From Pseudomonas sessilinigenes (GTDB lineage: Bacteria; Pseudomonadota; Gammaproteobacteria; Pseudomonadales; Pseudomonadaceae), in the NCBI RefSeq assembly GCF_003850565.1, contig NZ_CP027706.1:3658001-3722000 (forward strand): a stretch of 64,000 bases of DNA, read 5' to 3'. A model generated the notes under the pieces. That model had not been told where the DNA came from. It made no database searches and saw only the letters and a program-made list of their open reading frames with translations. The position numbers were made by a program, and so were the translations under genes. How positions within the stretch are numbered: the first letter of the stretch is position 1; each line of letters starts with the position of its first letter. Shown here piece by piece: positions 9,562 to 19,139 of this stretch.

Positions 9562-10224
9562 CTAGGTTCGAATCAAATAACCGCTGGCGGCCAGTAATTT
9601 GCCGTCCAGTAAAGCACCTTGGTCGCCGAGCGTCAGCCGACCCTCGGCAAACCAGCGTACTGCCATGGGGTAAATCCGGTGTTCCTGAACGTGTACTCGC
9701 TGCGCCAGGCTCTGGGGCGAGTCGTGCAACTCTACCGGGATCACAGCCTGTACGACCAGAGGCCCGCCATCGAGTTCCTCGGTGACGAAGTGCACGCTGC
9801 AGCCATGTTCCGTGTCCTTGGCCTCCAGCGCCCGCTGATGAGTATGTAACCCTTTGTATTTGGGGAGCAGCGAAGGGTGGATATTCAGCAGGCGGCCTTG
9901 GTAGTGGCGGACGAAACCGGCGCTGAGGATGCGCATGAATCCGGCCAGCACCACCAGTCTTGGCTGGAAGGTGTCGATCAGTTCGATCAGGGCTTGATCG
10001 AAGGCCTCGCGGCCTTCGAAGGTGGTGTGATCGAGGAAGCGGGTAGCGATGCCCGCTTCCTTGGCGCGCTGGAGGCCGTAGGCATCGGCGCGGTTGGATA
10101 TCACGGCAGCGATGCGGGCCGGGTTGTCGCCGGTCCGCAGGTTGTCGATCAAGGCTTGCAGGTTACTGCCGGTGCCGGACAGCAGCACCACAACATCACA
10201 GGTCGGCGACATCCGCTCTTGCAT
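9562..10224 (-). CDS. purN: phosphoribosylglycinamide formyltransferase PurN
   Basis: Third step of de novo purine synthesis: transfers the formyl group from 10-formyl-THF to GAR. Visible motifs are the GAR-binding loop VLLSGTGSNLQAL, the catalytic NIHPSLLPKYKGLHTH (Asn and His of the active site) and HFVTEELDGGPLV with the catalytic Asp. Length (220 residues) is typical. The ATG overlaps the purM stop in a TGATG junction, so the two are translationally coupled; an internal ATG four codons on is a possible alternative. Confidence 0.96.
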   Translation of the reverse strand: MQERMSPTCDVVVLLSGTGSNLQALIDNLRTGDNPARIAAVISNRADAYGLQRAKEAGIATRFLDHTTFEGREAFDQALIELIDTFQPRLVVLAGFMRILSAGFVRHYQGRLLNIHPSLLPKYKGLHTHQRALEAKDTEHGCSVHFVTEELDGGPLVVQAVIPVELHDSPQSLAQRVHVQEHRIYPMAVRWFAEGRLTLGDQGALLDGKLLAASGYLIRT

Positions 10225-11282
10225 CAGTGAGCCTTGAGGTTCTTCAGTTCAACCTGGGCTGCGCCCTCGGCGGCAGTGGCGATCTGGCCGATGACCCAGG
10301 GTTGTTCGCCAGCTTCGCGCAGCACTTGCAGGGCGTTGTCGACCTGGTCCTGGGCTACGCAGATGACCATGCCCACGCCGCAGTTCAGTACGCGATGCAT
10401 TTCATGTTCGTCGACGTTGCCCTTTTCCTGCAGGAAGTCGAACACCGCCGGACGCTGCCAGCTGGCCACATCGACCACCGCCTGGGCGCCTTTTGGCAGC
10501 ACGCGCGGGATATTGTCCAGCAGGCCGCCGCCGGTGATGTGGGCCATGGCCTTGACTGCGCCGGTCTGCTTGATCAGCTTGAGCAGTGGCTTGACGTAGA
10601 TGCGGGTCGGGGCCATCAGCAGGTCGGCCAGTGGCTTGCCGTCGAGCTGGGTGTTGTCGATGTCGGTGCCGGACACTTCGAGGATCTTGCGGATCAGCGA
10701 GTAGCCGTTGGAGTGCGGGCCGGAGGAAGGCAGGGCGATCAGGGCGTCGCCGGTGACCACTTTCGAGCCGTCGATGATCTCGGCTTTTTCCACCACGCCG
10801 ACGCAGAAACCGGCCAGGTCATAGTCCTCGCCTTCGTACATGCCAGGCATCTCGGCGGTTTCACCGCCCACCAGCGAGCAGCCAGCCAGTTCGCAACCGG
10901 CGCCGATGCCGGTGACTACGGTAGCGGCCACATCGACGTTGAGCTTGCCGGTGGCGTAGTAGTCCAGGAAGAACAAGGGCTCGGCACCGCAGACCACCAG
11001 GTCGTTGACGCACATGGCGACCAGGTCCTGGCCGATGCTGTCGTGCTTGTTCAGGTTCAGCGCCAGGCGCAGCTTGGTGCCGACGCCGTCGGTGCCGGAG
11101 ACCAGCACTGGCTGCTTGTAGCCGGCCGGGATCTCGCAGAGGGCGCCGAAGCCGCCCAGGCCACCCATGACTTCAGGGCGTGCGGTGCGCTTGGCTACGC
11201 CCTTGATGCGTTCGACCAGTGCTTCGCCGGCGTCGATGTCTACACCGGCGTCTTTGTAGCTCAGGGAGGGTTGCTTGCTCAT
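10224..11282 (-). CDS. purM: phosphoribosylformylglycinamidine cyclo-ligase PurM
   Basis: AIR synthetase, fifth step of purine synthesis; ATP-dependent ring closure of FGAM. The N-terminal segment [20 protein letters not shown], the ATP/substrate loop [31 protein letters not shown] and the [13 protein letters not shown] motif are all present. The 352-residue length is normal. It leads a leftward operon with purN and is divergent from the DUF2066 gene. A frame of identical length on the opposite strand is only a shadow. Confidence 0.97.
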   Translation of the reverse strand: MSKQPSLSYKDAGVDIDAGEALVERIKGVAKRTARPEVMGGLGGFGALCEIPAGYKQPVLVSGTDGVGTKLRLALNLNKHDSIGQDLVAMCVNDLVVCGAEPLFFLDYYATGKLNVDVAATVVTGIGAGCELAGCSLVGGETAEMPGMYEGEDYDLAGFCVGVVEKAEIIDGSKVVTGDALIALPSSGPHSNGYSLIRKILEVSGTDIDNTQLDGKPLADLLMAPTRIYVKPLLKLIKQTGAVKAMAHITGGGLLDNIPRVLPKGAQAVVDVASWQRPAVFDFLQEKGNVDEHEMHRVLNCGVGMVICVAQDQVDNALQVLREAGEQPWVIGQIATAAEGAAQVELKNLKAH

Positions 11283-11651
11283 TGATCCAGGCCTTTAAGG
11301 GGATTCAGGGATATCGACCGAATCAATGAGACCGCTGATGCACTGTAAAAGTGATTCAGGGGCCCCGCTGATGGCGGTCTGCGAAGGCGCGCGATTTTAT
11401 CAGGCTTGAGGGGCAGCGGCCATCCTCGGGCCGACGGGGAGGAGCATATCCCGCGAAAAAAACCGCGATTGCCCATGTTGGTGCTTCCGCCCATGCCTGT
11501 ATAAGGTATAGCGCTCTAGTGGCTATCGTTATGACAGCGCGAAAAACAATCGAGCGGCAGGTGAATGTTTTGCCGAGGCTTGTGGTCACAGCCTTGTCCG
11601 CCGTACTGCATGCGTGCTGTTTCAACCGTTTTCTGTCATCGAGAATTTTCC
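11283..11651. other. divergent promoter region between purM and the DUF2066 gene
   Basis: A 369-base spacer separating divergent genes. It must hold the promoters for leftward purM and rightward DUF2066. I see no convincing gene in it and no strong consensus promoter. The sequence TATAAGGTATAG near 11500-11512 is a plausible minus-10 area for the rightward gene. Confidence 0.45.
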
Positions 11652-12695
11652 ATGCGTTTGGGTCGATTTCTATTTGTGGGCTGTTTGTCATTGGTCAGCC
11701 TGGCCAGTCATGCCGAAACCTTGAATGGCCTGTATCAGGTGCGTGAGCCTGTGAGCAGCCAATCGCCACAGGAGCGCGACCAGGCGACCCAGCGGGCCCT
11801 GGAGACCCTGGTGCTGCGCCTGACCGGAGATGCCAAGGCGGCACAGGCGCCGGGCCTGGAAGGGGTTCGCAAGGACCCGCAGCAGATTATCAGCCAGTAC
11901 GGTTATGACGCCGGGCCACCGGAAAGCCTGCAGGTGGACTTCGATCCGGTCAGCACTGACCGGGCCTTGCGCCAGGCTGGATTGTCGCTGTGGGGGAGTA
12001 ACCGTCCGTCCATCCTCGGTTGGTGGTTGAGTGACTCTACCGAAGGCTCGACCCTGGTCGGTGATGGCCAGGCCAGCGCGGCACCGCTGCGACGAGCCGC
12101 CCAGCATCGCGGCTTGCCTTTGCGTTTGCCGCTGGGGGACCTGGACGAACAGATCGTGGCCACTGCGCCCAACTTGGAGGGCTCCGATCCGGCACCGCTG
12201 CGCGCGGCCTCGGAGCGTTACGGTGCGGATGCGTTGCTGGCGGTACATGCCCGTGAAGAGGGAGGGCAGTGGCAGGCCAAGTGGCGACTGTGGTTGGGTG
12301 AGCAGAAGGAACAGGGAACTGTCCAGGGCGCGGATACCGCGGCCCTGGCCGATGCAGTGCTGTTGGCCGTGAGCCAGCGCCTGGCGCCACGTTTCGTTAC
12401 CCGTCCAGGTGTTTCCAGTGAGCAACTGCTTGAGGTGCAGGGCATGAATCTTGAGCATTACGCTGCCTTGGGCCACCTGTTGGAGCCTTTTGGCGCGCAA
12501 TTGCGTAGCGTCGATGGTGATCGGATCGTCTATCGGGTCAATGGCAGTGCCGAGCAGCTACGGGCGCAGTTATCCCTGGCCAAGTTGCAAGAGATTCCTG
12601 CCGAGCAGGCGCAGGCAGCGCCTGTGCCGGGTGCCGTGGGTGAGGCGCCGGTCGCTGCCCCGGGCTCTGTGGCGCAACTGCGCTTTCGTTGGTAG
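11652..12695 (+). CDS. DUF2066 domain exported protein
   Basis: Predicted envelope protein of 347 residues. ATG 11652 starts a Sec signal peptide (MRLGRFLFVGCLSLVSLASHAET, cleavage likely after SHA). Upstream in-frame codons lack such a signal and were excluded. The DUF2066 pattern follows: the QERDQATQRALETLVLRLTG helix, then SLWGSNRPSILGWW and RYGADALLAVHA. The C terminus is Ala/Pro-rich. The family has no known biochemical role. It lies 37 bases before the AI-2E-type permease, the conserved Pseudomonas order next to purM. Confidence 0.85.
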   Translation: MRLGRFLFVGCLSLVSLASHAETLNGLYQVREPVSSQSPQERDQATQRALETLVLRLTGDAKAAQAPGLEGVRKDPQQIISQYGYDAGPPESLQVDFDPVSTDRALRQAGLSLWGSNRPSILGWWLSDSTEGSTLVGDGQASAAPLRRAAQHRGLPLRLPLGDLDEQIVATAPNLEGSDPAPLRAASERYGADALLAVHAREEGGQWQAKWRLWLGEQKEQGTVQGADTAALADAVLLAVSQRLAPRFVTRPGVSSEQLLEVQGMNLEHYAALGHLLEPFGAQLRSVDGDRIVYRVNGSAEQLRAQLSLAKLQEIPAEQAQAAPVPGAVGEAPVAAPGSVAQLRFRW

Positions 12696-12732
12696 CGGGT
12701 GTTTTCCTTCTATATAGAAGCAGGGGTGCTTT

Positions 12733-13806
12733 ATGGTTGATGCCCGTCGTTGGGTCTGGTTGGGTGCGGCGCTTCTGGTTTGTGGGTTCTTCTACCTGCT
12801 GCATCCGATCCTGAGCCCGTTCCTGGTGGCGCTGCTTTTGGCCTATCTGTTCGATCCGCTGGTGGATCGCCTGGAAAAATGGGGCTTGTCGCGTACCTGG
12901 GGGGTGGTCGCGGTCTTCGCCTTGTTCATCCTGATCGTGATGACGTTGCTGTTGGTCCTGGTTCCCATGCTCGCCAAGCAGTTGGTGCGGCTCTATGAGT
13001 TGGCCCCGCAGATGCTCGACTGGGTGCAGCACACTGCGATGCCCTGGGTCCAGTCCAGGTTGGGGCTGGCCGATGGTTTCTGGAAGTTCGACAAGGTCAA
13101 GGCCGCGATCAGCGAACATATGGGGCAGACCACCGATATCGTCGGCGTGGTGCTGAGCCAGGCCACGGCTTCGGGGTTGGCGCTGATAGGCTGGTTGGCC
13201 AACCTGGTGCTGATCCCGGTGGTCGGTTTCTATCTGTTGCGTGACTGGGACCTGATGATGGCCAAGATCCGCAGCTTGTTGCCGCGTAATCGTGAGGAGC
13301 GCGTGGTGGCGTTGGCGGGAGAGTGCCACGAAGTGCTGGGGGCCTTTATCCGTGGGCAGCTGCTGGTGATGCTGGCGTTGGGGGGGATCTACGCAGCGGG
13401 GTTGATGGTGGTAGGGCTGGAGCTGGGCCTGTTGATCGGGCTGATTGCCGGGCTTGCGGCCATCGTGCCGTATATGGGGTTCATCATCGGCATCGGTTCG
13501 GCCTTGATTGCCGGTCTGTTCCAGTTTGGCGGCGACCTGTACCCGATGATCGGTATTGTTGCGGTGTTCATGGTGGGCCAGGCCCTGGAGGGCATGGTCC
13601 TGACCCCCCTGCTGGTTGGCGATCGCATAGGCCTGCATCCGGTGGCGGTGATTTTCGCGATTCTTGCCGGTGGAGAGCTGTTCGGCTTTACCGGTGTATT
13701 GCTGGCCTTGCCTGTGGCGGCGGTGATCATGGTTTTGGTACGCCATGTGCACGACCTGTACAAGGACTCGGATATCTACAGTGGCGCAGAAGATCCCGAC
13801 CTGTAG
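12733..13806 (+). CDS. AI-2E transporter/PerM family membrane protein
   Basis: Integral inner-membrane protein of 357 residues with about eight hydrophobic segments. There is an N-terminal pair of helices (WLGAALLVCGFFYLLHP; FLVALLLAYLFDPLVD) and a long amphipathic middle. A C-terminal bundle contains the family-typical GLLIGLIAGLAAIVPYMGFIIG and the terminal LLALPVAAVIMVLVRHVHDLY. Members include TqsA (AI-2 export) and PerM; the substrate cannot be read from sequence. It follows the DUF2066 gene closely and precedes hda by 195 bases. Confidence 0.88.
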   Translation: MVDARRWVWLGAALLVCGFFYLLHPILSPFLVALLLAYLFDPLVDRLEKWGLSRTWGVVAVFALFILIVMTLLLVLVPMLAKQLVRLYELAPQMLDWVQHTAMPWVQSRLGLADGFWKFDKVKAAISEHMGQTTDIVGVVLSQATASGLALIGWLANLVLIPVVGFYLLRDWDLMMAKIRSLLPRNREERVVALAGECHEVLGAFIRGQLLVMLALGGIYAAGLMVVGLELGLLIGLIAGLAAIVPYMGFIIGIGSALIAGLFQFGGDLYPMIGIVAVFMVGQALEGMVLTPLLVGDRIGLHPVAVIFAILAGGELFGFTGVLLALPVAAVIMVLVRHVHDLYKDSDIYSGAEDPDL

Positions 13807-14001
13807 TGGGGGTGGGCGGGGGCTTGAGCATGGGTTGGATACCATCCAGTCTGTCAAATAAGCCCCTGGAGTCCTTTTGGTTCACGCAAACCTTTGATTT
13901 TGCTTGTGGTCTGCTGCATTGTGCGCTCGGCGTCACGAGTATAAACTTTGCAAACTTTACACTGAGGCCACTAACGGTTCGTTCGGAACTGTTCAGTCAG
14001 C

Positions 14002-14706
14002 ATGAAACCGATTCAGCTGCCCCTGGGTGTGCGTCTGCGTGATGACGCCACCTTCATCAACTACTATCCAGGCGCCAATGCCGCTGCACTCGGCTATGTC
14101 GAGCGTCTTTGCGAAGCCGACGCCGGCTGGACCGAAAGCCTGATTTATCTCTGGGGCAAGGATGGCGTGGGTCGTACCCACTTGCTGCAGGCAGCCTGCC
14201 TGCGCTTCGAGCAGTTGGGGGAGCCTGCGGTATACCTGCCGCTGGCCGAGTTGCTGGATCGTGGTATCGAGATTCTCGATCACCTGGAGCAATATGAGCT
14301 GGTGTGCCTGGATGATCTGCAGGCCGTGGCTGGCAAGGCTGACTGGGAAGAGGCGCTGTTTCACCTGTTCAATCGTTTGCGTGACAGCGGTCGGCGCTTG
14401 CTGATCGCAGCGTCGACCTCTCCGCGTGAATTGCCTGTGAAACTGGCGGACCTGAAATCACGCCTGACCCTGGCGTTGATCTTCCAGATGCGTCCGCTTT
14501 CGGATGAAGACAAGTTGCGTGCCCTGCAGTTGCGCGCCTCCAGGCGGGGCCTGCACCTGACCGACGAAGTCGGGCACTTTATCCTGACGCGTGGTACCCG
14601 CAGCATGAGTGCGTTGTTCGAGTTGCTCGAGCGTCTCGACCAGGCTTCCTTGCAGGCGCAGCGCAAGCTGACCATTCCGTTCCTGAAGGAAACCCTGGGC
14701 TGGTAA
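14002..14706 (+). CDS. hda: DnaA regulatory inactivator Hda
   Basis: DnaA-related AAA+ protein of 234 residues that, with the DNA-loaded sliding clamp, stimulates ATP hydrolysis by DnaA and so limits re-initiation. The N-terminal clamp-binding motif QLPLGV (residues 5-10) is present. The Walker A region WGKDGVGRTHLLQA, Walker B VCLDDLQAVAG and sensor 2/arginine-rich part (SRLTLALIFQMRPLSDEDK) are clear, and the C-terminal DnaA DNA-binding domain is missing as expected. Its position is odd: it ends right at oriC, where dnaA is expected in this genus (see findings). Confidence 0.95.
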   Translation: MKPIQLPLGVRLRDDATFINYYPGANAAALGYVERLCEADAGWTESLIYLWGKDGVGRTHLLQAACLRFEQLGEPAVYLPLAELLDRGIEILDHLEQYELVCLDDLQAVAGKADWEEALFHLFNRLRDSGRRLLIAASTSPRELPVKLADLKSRLTLALIFQMRPLSDEDKLRALQLRASRRGLHLTDEVGHFILTRGTRSMSALFELLERLDQASLQAQRKLTIPFLKETLGW

Positions 14707-14745
14707 GTAGCGTGCCTCCAGGAGGCTAAGAATCAATGCCTTACC

Positions 14746-15106
14746 TTGGATAAACACGACCAGCGGTATGTGCATAAGCTCTGTGGATAACCCCACTTGA
14801 GCTCTTTGCACAACCCGAGGCAAAACCCGGTGGATAAATCGCCTGTGGATAACATCACTTTCCGCACACAGCTTTTCCGCACTCGCAGCACAGGCAGAGC
14901 ACGGCTTCTCAACCGTGTTGTCATTCTCTGTACAGTACGGAATTAAAGGGCTTAAGGTAGTTATCCACAGAAGGGTGGGGCCCTAGTCTTTATAAGCTTT
15001 ACAGAAAAGCTTTAAATACTTTCCTTCTCTATTTTTATATCTGGCTGCATGTCCTTCACAAGCCTGGATCCCGACATACATAGACAAAGGAAAAGCTGGT
15101 TGGAAA
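14746..15106. other. oriC: chromosomal replication origin oriC
   Basis: Non-coding region upstream of rpmH, the established Pseudomonas oriC site. Perfect 9-mer DnaA boxes occur at 14782-14790 and 14844-14852 (TGTGGATAA) and at 14961-14969 (TTATCCACA). Near matches lie at 14746-14754, 14769-14777 and 14829-14837. An AT-rich stretch (14985-15060), with an AAGCTTT/AAAGCTT inverted repeat at 14994-15012, is a candidate unwinding element. The whole gap is 489 bases (14707-15195), about the usual dnaA-rpmH spacing, so the origin seems complete. The divergent dnaA gene is not in this window. Confidence 0.85.
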
Positions 15107-15135
15107 TTGACCTAGAGGCTTGCTTTCTCTAGAAT
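15107..15135 (+). promoter_or_regulatory. sigma-70 promoter of rpmH
   Basis: TTGACC (15107-15112) and TAGAAT (15130-15135) are separated by 17 bases and lie about 60 bases before the rpmH start. The match to the sigma-70 consensus is good and agrees with the need for strong rpmH expression. Confidence 0.75.
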
Positions 15136-15195
15136 CGCCGATCTCTTAAAACGGGGGCCATTCCGGCCCGTTGTGGACGAACCAGGTAACACGAC

Positions 15196-15330
15196 ATGAA
15201 ACGTACTTTCCAACCAAGCACTATCAAACGCGCTCGTACCCACGGTTTCCGTGCTCGCATGGCTACCAAGAACGGTCGTGCCGTCCTGTCGCGTCGTCGC
15301 GCCAAAGGTCGTGCGCGTCTGGCAGTTTGA
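15196..15330 (+). CDS. rpmH: 50S ribosomal protein L34
   Basis: A 44-residue, very basic ribosomal protein beginning [20 protein letters not shown] and ending [12 protein letters not shown], an unmistakable L34. It has a good sigma-70 promoter upstream and is followed 16 bases later by rnpA, as in nearly all bacteria. Its promoter faces away from oriC, so it is transcribed with the replication fork. Confidence 0.98.
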   Translation: MKRTFQPSTIKRARTHGFRARMATKNGRAVLSRRRAKGRARLAV

Positions 15331-15346
15331 TAATCCGGCACTGGAG

Positions 15347-15748
15347 GTGAGTCAGGACTTCAGTCGGGAAAAGCGTCTGCTTACACCCCGGCACTTCAAG
15401 GCAGTCTTTGACTCCCCTACCGGCAAGGTTCCGGGGAAGAATCTCCTGCTCCTTGCTCGCGACAACGATCTCGATCATCCCCGTCTAGGGCTTGTGATCG
15501 GGAAAAAGAGCGTCAAGCTCTCTGTTGAGCGAAATCGTCTTAAACGCCTAATGCGCGAATCGTTTCGCCTTCACCAGGACTCGCTGGTTGGGTGGGATAT
15601 CGTTATCGTCGCGCGCAAAGGTTTGGGCGATGTAGAAAACCCTGAATTAATCCAGCATTTCGGTAAGCTCTGGAAACGCCTGGCGCGCAGTAAGCCAGCA
15701 CCAGCAGTAAAATCCGAAACTGTAGGGGTAGACAGTCCCGATGCGTAA
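15347..15748 (+). CDS. rnpA: ribonuclease P protein component
   Basis: Protein subunit of RNase P, which helps the RNA subunit bind pre-tRNA leaders. I took GTG 15347, preceded by GGAG, so the protein starts [21 protein letters not shown]; the longer frame upstream runs through rpmH and is not conserved. The RNR signature is present as [18 protein letters not shown]. Length is 133 residues. The stop overlaps yidD by eight bases. Confidence 0.95.
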   Translation: MSQDFSREKRLLTPRHFKAVFDSPTGKVPGKNLLLLARDNDLDHPRLGLVIGKKSVKLSVERNRLKRLMRESFRLHQDSLVGWDIVIVARKGLGDVENPELIQHFGKLWKRLARSKPAPAVKSETVGVDSPDA

Positions 15749-15986
15749 ACTGGCCCTCGTTCCGATCCAGTTTTACCGCTATGCCATTAGTCCTCTGATG
15801 GCCGATCACTGTCGTTTTCACCCCAGCTGTTCCTGCTACGCGTTGGAAGCCATCGAAACTCATGGCCTTCTGCGTGGTGGCTGGCTGACCTTTCGTCGTT
15901 TAGGTCGCTGTCATCCGTGGAATCCCGGTGGTTACGACCCGGTTCCACCTATCCCTACCTCCCGCTCTTCTTCGATGGCCGAGTAA
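15741..15986 (+). CDS. yidD: membrane protein insertion efficiency factor YidD
   Basis: Small membrane-associated protein (81 residues) that assists YidC-dependent insertion. The family signature is clear: an amphipathic N-terminal helix ([19 protein letters not shown]), the three-cysteine motif [16 protein letters not shown] and [14 protein letters not shown]. It overlaps the end of rnpA and is directly followed by yidC, the standard arrangement. Confidence 0.95.
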   Translation: MRKLALVPIQFYRYAISPLMADHCRFHPSCSCYALEAIETHGLLRGGWLTFRRLGRCHPWNPGGYDPVPPIPTSRSSSMAE

Positions 15987-15988
15987 TC

Positions 15989-17689
15989 ATGGATATCAAA
16001 CGCACGATCCTGATCGTCGCCCTGGCAATCGTGTCCTACGTCATGGTTCTGAAATGGAACCAGGATTATGGCCAAGCTGCCTTGCCGACTCAGAATGTTG
16101 CTTCCAGCACGACCACTCCGGGCTTGCCCGACACGCCAACCGGCACTCCAGCTGCCAATGACGACATTCCACGCGCGACCAGCGATACCGCTGCTCCTGC
16201 GGAAGTGCCAGTGGCCGCAAGCAAGGATCTCATCGAGATCAAAACGGATGTGCTCGACCTGGCTGTCGATCCACAAGGTGGGGATATCGCGCAACTGCGC
16301 CTGCCACTGTATCCACGTCGCCAAGACCACCCGGAAATTCCTTTCCAGCTGTTCGATAACGGCAACGAGCGGACTTACCTGGCACAAAGCGGCTTGATCG
16401 GCAGCAGTGGCCCCGATGCCAATCCGGCTGGCCGCCCTGTCTACTCTGCAGAAAAGAAAAGTTATCAACTGGCTGATGGTCAGGATCAACTGGTCGTCGA
16501 CCTCAAATTCAGCAAGGACGGGGTCAACTACATCAAGCGCTTTACCCTCAAGCGCGGCCTGTATGACATCACCGTTACCTACCTGATCGATAACGAAAGC
16601 GCCCAACCCTGGACTGGTGCGATGTTCGCCCAGCTCAAGCGTGATGCCAGCTCCGATCCATCCTCCAGCACCGCCACCGGTACCGCGACTTACCTGGGCG
16701 CCGCCCTGTGGACAAGTTCCGAGCCGTACAAGAAAGTGTCCATGAAGGACATGGACAAGGTAAACGAGGACAAGAGCAAGGCCCCGATCACTGAAAGTGT
16801 TCAAGGTGGCTGGGTTGCCTGGCTGCAACACTACTTCGTGACCGCCTGGATTCCGCCAAAAGGTGAGAACAACCAGGTTCTGGCACGCAAGGACAGCAAA
16901 GGTAACTACATCATTGGCTACACCGGCCCTTCGATGACCGTTGCTCCAGGCGCCAAGGCTGAAACCAGTGCCATTCTGTACGCCGGTCCGAAAAGCCAGG
17001 CCGTGCTGAAAGAGTTGTCCCCAGGCCTGGAACTGACTGTGGACTACGGCTTCCTGTGGTTCATCGCCCAACCGATCTTCTGGCTGCTGCAACATATCCA
17101 CAGCCTGGTTGGTAACTGGGGCTGGTCGATCATTTTCCTGACCATGCTGATCAAGGGGATCTTCTTCCCACTGTCGGCAGCCAGCTACAAGTCCATGGCA
17201 CGCATGCGTGCAGTGGCTCCAAAACTGGCTGCGCTGAAGGAAAAATTCGGTGACGATCGCCAGAAAATGTCCCAGGCGATGATGGAGCTGTACAAGAAAG
17301 AGAAGATCAATCCATTGGGCGGCTGCTTGCCGATCCTGGTGCAGATGCCGGTCTTCCTGTCCTTGTACTGGGTACTCCTGGAGAGCGTGGAAATGCGCCA
17401 GGCTCCGTTCATGCTGTGGATTACCGACCTGTCGATCAAGGATCCGTTCTTCATCCTGCCGATCATCATGGGCGCCACCATGTTCATCCAGCAGCAGCTG
17501 AACCCGACTCCGCCGGATCCGATGCAGGCCAAGGTGATGAAGATGATGCCAATCATCTTCACCTTCTTCTTCCTGTGGTTCCCAGCGGGCCTGGTGCTGT
17601 ACTGGGTAGTGAACAACTGCCTGTCGATCGCACAACAGTGGTACATCACTCGTAAGATCGAAGCTGCTACCAAGAAAGCAGCTGCCTGA
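15989..17689 (+). CDS. yidC: membrane protein insertase YidC
   Basis: Inner-membrane insertase/foldase (566 residues) for proteins such as the Fo subunits encoded further right. ATG 15989 begins MDIKRTILIVALAIVSYVMVL, the signal-anchor. A large periplasmic beta domain (about residues 60-345) is followed by the conserved membrane core, with the hydrophilic-groove arginine in the helix region GIFFPLSAASYKSMARMRA and the segments LGGCLPILVQMPVFLSLYW and FPAGLVLYWVVNNCLSIAQQ. The 72 in-frame bases upstream overlap yidD and are not part of the protein. Confidence 0.96.
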   Translation: MDIKRTILIVALAIVSYVMVLKWNQDYGQAALPTQNVASSTTTPGLPDTPTGTPAANDDIPRATSDTAAPAEVPVAASKDLIEIKTDVLDLAVDPQGGDIAQLRLPLYPRRQDHPEIPFQLFDNGNERTYLAQSGLIGSSGPDANPAGRPVYSAEKKSYQLADGQDQLVVDLKFSKDGVNYIKRFTLKRGLYDITVTYLIDNESAQPWTGAMFAQLKRDASSDPSSSTATGTATYLGAALWTSSEPYKKVSMKDMDKVNEDKSKAPITESVQGGWVAWLQHYFVTAWIPPKGENNQVLARKDSKGNYIIGYTGPSMTVAPGAKAETSAILYAGPKSQAVLKELSPGLELTVDYGFLWFIAQPIFWLLQHIHSLVGNWGWSIIFLTMLIKGIFFPLSAASYKSMARMRAVAPKLAALKEKFGDDRQKMSQAMMELYKKEKINPLGGCLPILVQMPVFLSLYWVLLESVEMRQAPFMLWITDLSIKDPFFILPIIMGATMFIQQQLNPTPPDPMQAKVMKMMPIIFTFFFLWFPAGLVLYWVVNNCLSIAQQWYITRKIEAATKKAAA

Positions 17690-17713
17690 CCTACTCTGTG
17701 GATAACCACACAA

Positions 17714-17737
17714 GACGCCCCCTAGAGGGGCGTTTTG
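17714..17737 (+). terminator. terminator hairpin after yidC
   Basis: Stem ACGCCCC/GGGGCGT (17715-17721 and 17727-17733, five-base loop) followed by TTTTG lies 25 bases past the yidC stop. A perfect DnaA box (17697-17705) sits between stop and hairpin. Confidence 0.8.
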
Positions 17738-17768
17738 CTATCTGTCACTTTTGTCTGGATGTCGGGTT

Positions 17769-19139
17769 ATGAATGTCCCTCGTGAAACCATCGCCGCTAT
17801 AGCCACTGCCCAAGGTCGCGGTGGCGTGGGCATCGTAAGGATTTCCGGTCCCCTCGCTGCGGTGGCCGCCAAGGCCATCAGCGGCCGGGAACTCAAGCCG
17901 CGATTTGCTCATTACGGGCCATTTCTCAATGCCCAGGGAGACGTGCTGGACGAAGGCATCGCCTTGTATTTTCCAGGCCCCAATTCCTTCACCGGTGAAG
18001 ATGTGCTGGAGCTGCAAGGGCACGGTGGGCCTGTCGTCCTCGATATGCTGCTGCAGCGCTGCCTGGAACTGGGCTGCCGCCTGGCCAGGCCCGGAGAATT
18101 CAGTGAGCGCGCCTTTCTCAACGACAAGCTCGATCTGGCCCAGGCCGAAGCCATCGCCGACCTGATCGAAGCCAGTTCCGCACAGGCTGCACGCAATGCC
18201 TTGCGCTCGCTGCAGGGGGCGTTTTCCCAGCGTGTGCATCACCTCACCGAACAGCTGATCGCCTTGCGTATCTATGTCGAGGCCGCGATCGATTTTCCCG
18301 AGGAAGAAATCGACTTCCTCGCCGATGGCCACGTATTGAGCATGCTCGATGGGGTTCGTAACGAATTGTCCACAGTGCTACGCGAAGCGGGTCAGGGCGC
18401 CTTGCTCCGTGACGGTATGACGGTGGTGATCGCCGGGCGACCTAACGCAGGCAAATCCAGCCTGCTCAATGCATTGGCAGGACGCGAAGCCGCCATCGTC
18501 ACCGATATCGCTGGCACCACCCGGGATATCCTGCGGGAACATATCCACATCGATGGCATGCCACTGCATGTGGTGGATACCGCCGGTCTTCGGGACACCG
18601 AGGACCAGGTAGAGAAAATCGGTGTCGAACGCGCACTCAAGGCAATCGGCGAGGCGGATCGAGTGCTGTTGGTGGTCGATGCCACCGCCAGCGAAGCTTC
18701 TGACCCCTTTGCCTTGTGGCCGGAGTTTCTCGAACAGCGGCCGGATCCCGCCAAGGTCACTCTGATTCGCAACAAGGCCGACCTGAGCGGTGAACCCATC
18801 GTCCTGGAAACCTGTGACGATGGCCATGTCACCATCAGCCTCAGCGCCATGGCCGCTGGGCCAGGCCTGGAGTTGCTTCGCGAGCATCTCAAGGCGTGCA
18901 TGGGTTATGAGCAAACGTCCGAGAGCAGCTTTAGCGCCCGGCGCCGGCACCTGGAGGCGTTACGCTACGCCAGTGCCGCCCTCGAGCACGGGCGGGACCA
19001 ATTGACCCTGGCCGGTGCGGGCGAACTGTTGGCAGAAGACCTGCGACAAGCCCAGCAATTCCTCGGTGAAATCACCGGCGCATTCAGTTCCGATGACCTT
19101 CTAGGACGTATCTTCTCCAGCTTCTGTATCGGCAAATAA
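17769..19139 (+). CDS. mnmE: tRNA modification GTPase MnmE
   Basis: G protein (456 residues; also trmE/thdF) that with MnmG makes the 5-aminomethyl-type modification at wobble U34. The N-terminal formyl-THF-binding domain begins [24 protein letters not shown] helical domain is interrupted by the G domain, with G1 [16 protein letters not shown]2/G3 IAGTTRD and [10 protein letters not shown], and G4 NKAD. It ends with the invariant FCIGK. I chose ATG 17769 over a TTG six codons upstream because it matches the family start. Confidence 0.96.
   Translation: MNVPRETIAAIATAQGRGGVGIVRISGPLAAVAAKAISGRELKPRFAHYGPFLNAQGDVLDEGIALYFPGPNSFTGEDVLELQGHGGPVVLDMLLQRCLELGCRLARPGEFSERAFLNDKLDLAQAEAIADLIEASSAQAARNALRSLQGAFSQRVHHLTEQLIALRIYVEAAIDFPEEEIDFLADGHVLSMLDGVRNELSTVLREAGQGALLRDGMTVVIAGRPNAGKSSLLNALAGREAAIVTDIAGTTRDILREHIHIDGMPLHVVDTAGLRDTEDQVEKIGVERALKAIGEADRVLLVVDATASEASDPFALWPEFLEQRPDPAKVTLIRNKADLSGEPIVLETCDDGHVTISLSAMAAGPGLELLREHLKACMGYEQTSESSFSARRRHLEALRYASAALEHGRDQLTLAGAGELLAEDLRQAQQFLGEITGAFSSDDLLGRIFSSFCIGK

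Noticed and set aside
10227..11285. A 352-codon plus-strand frame exactly opposite purM
   Set aside because: Mirror of purM codon bias; purM motifs are unambiguous on the minus strand.
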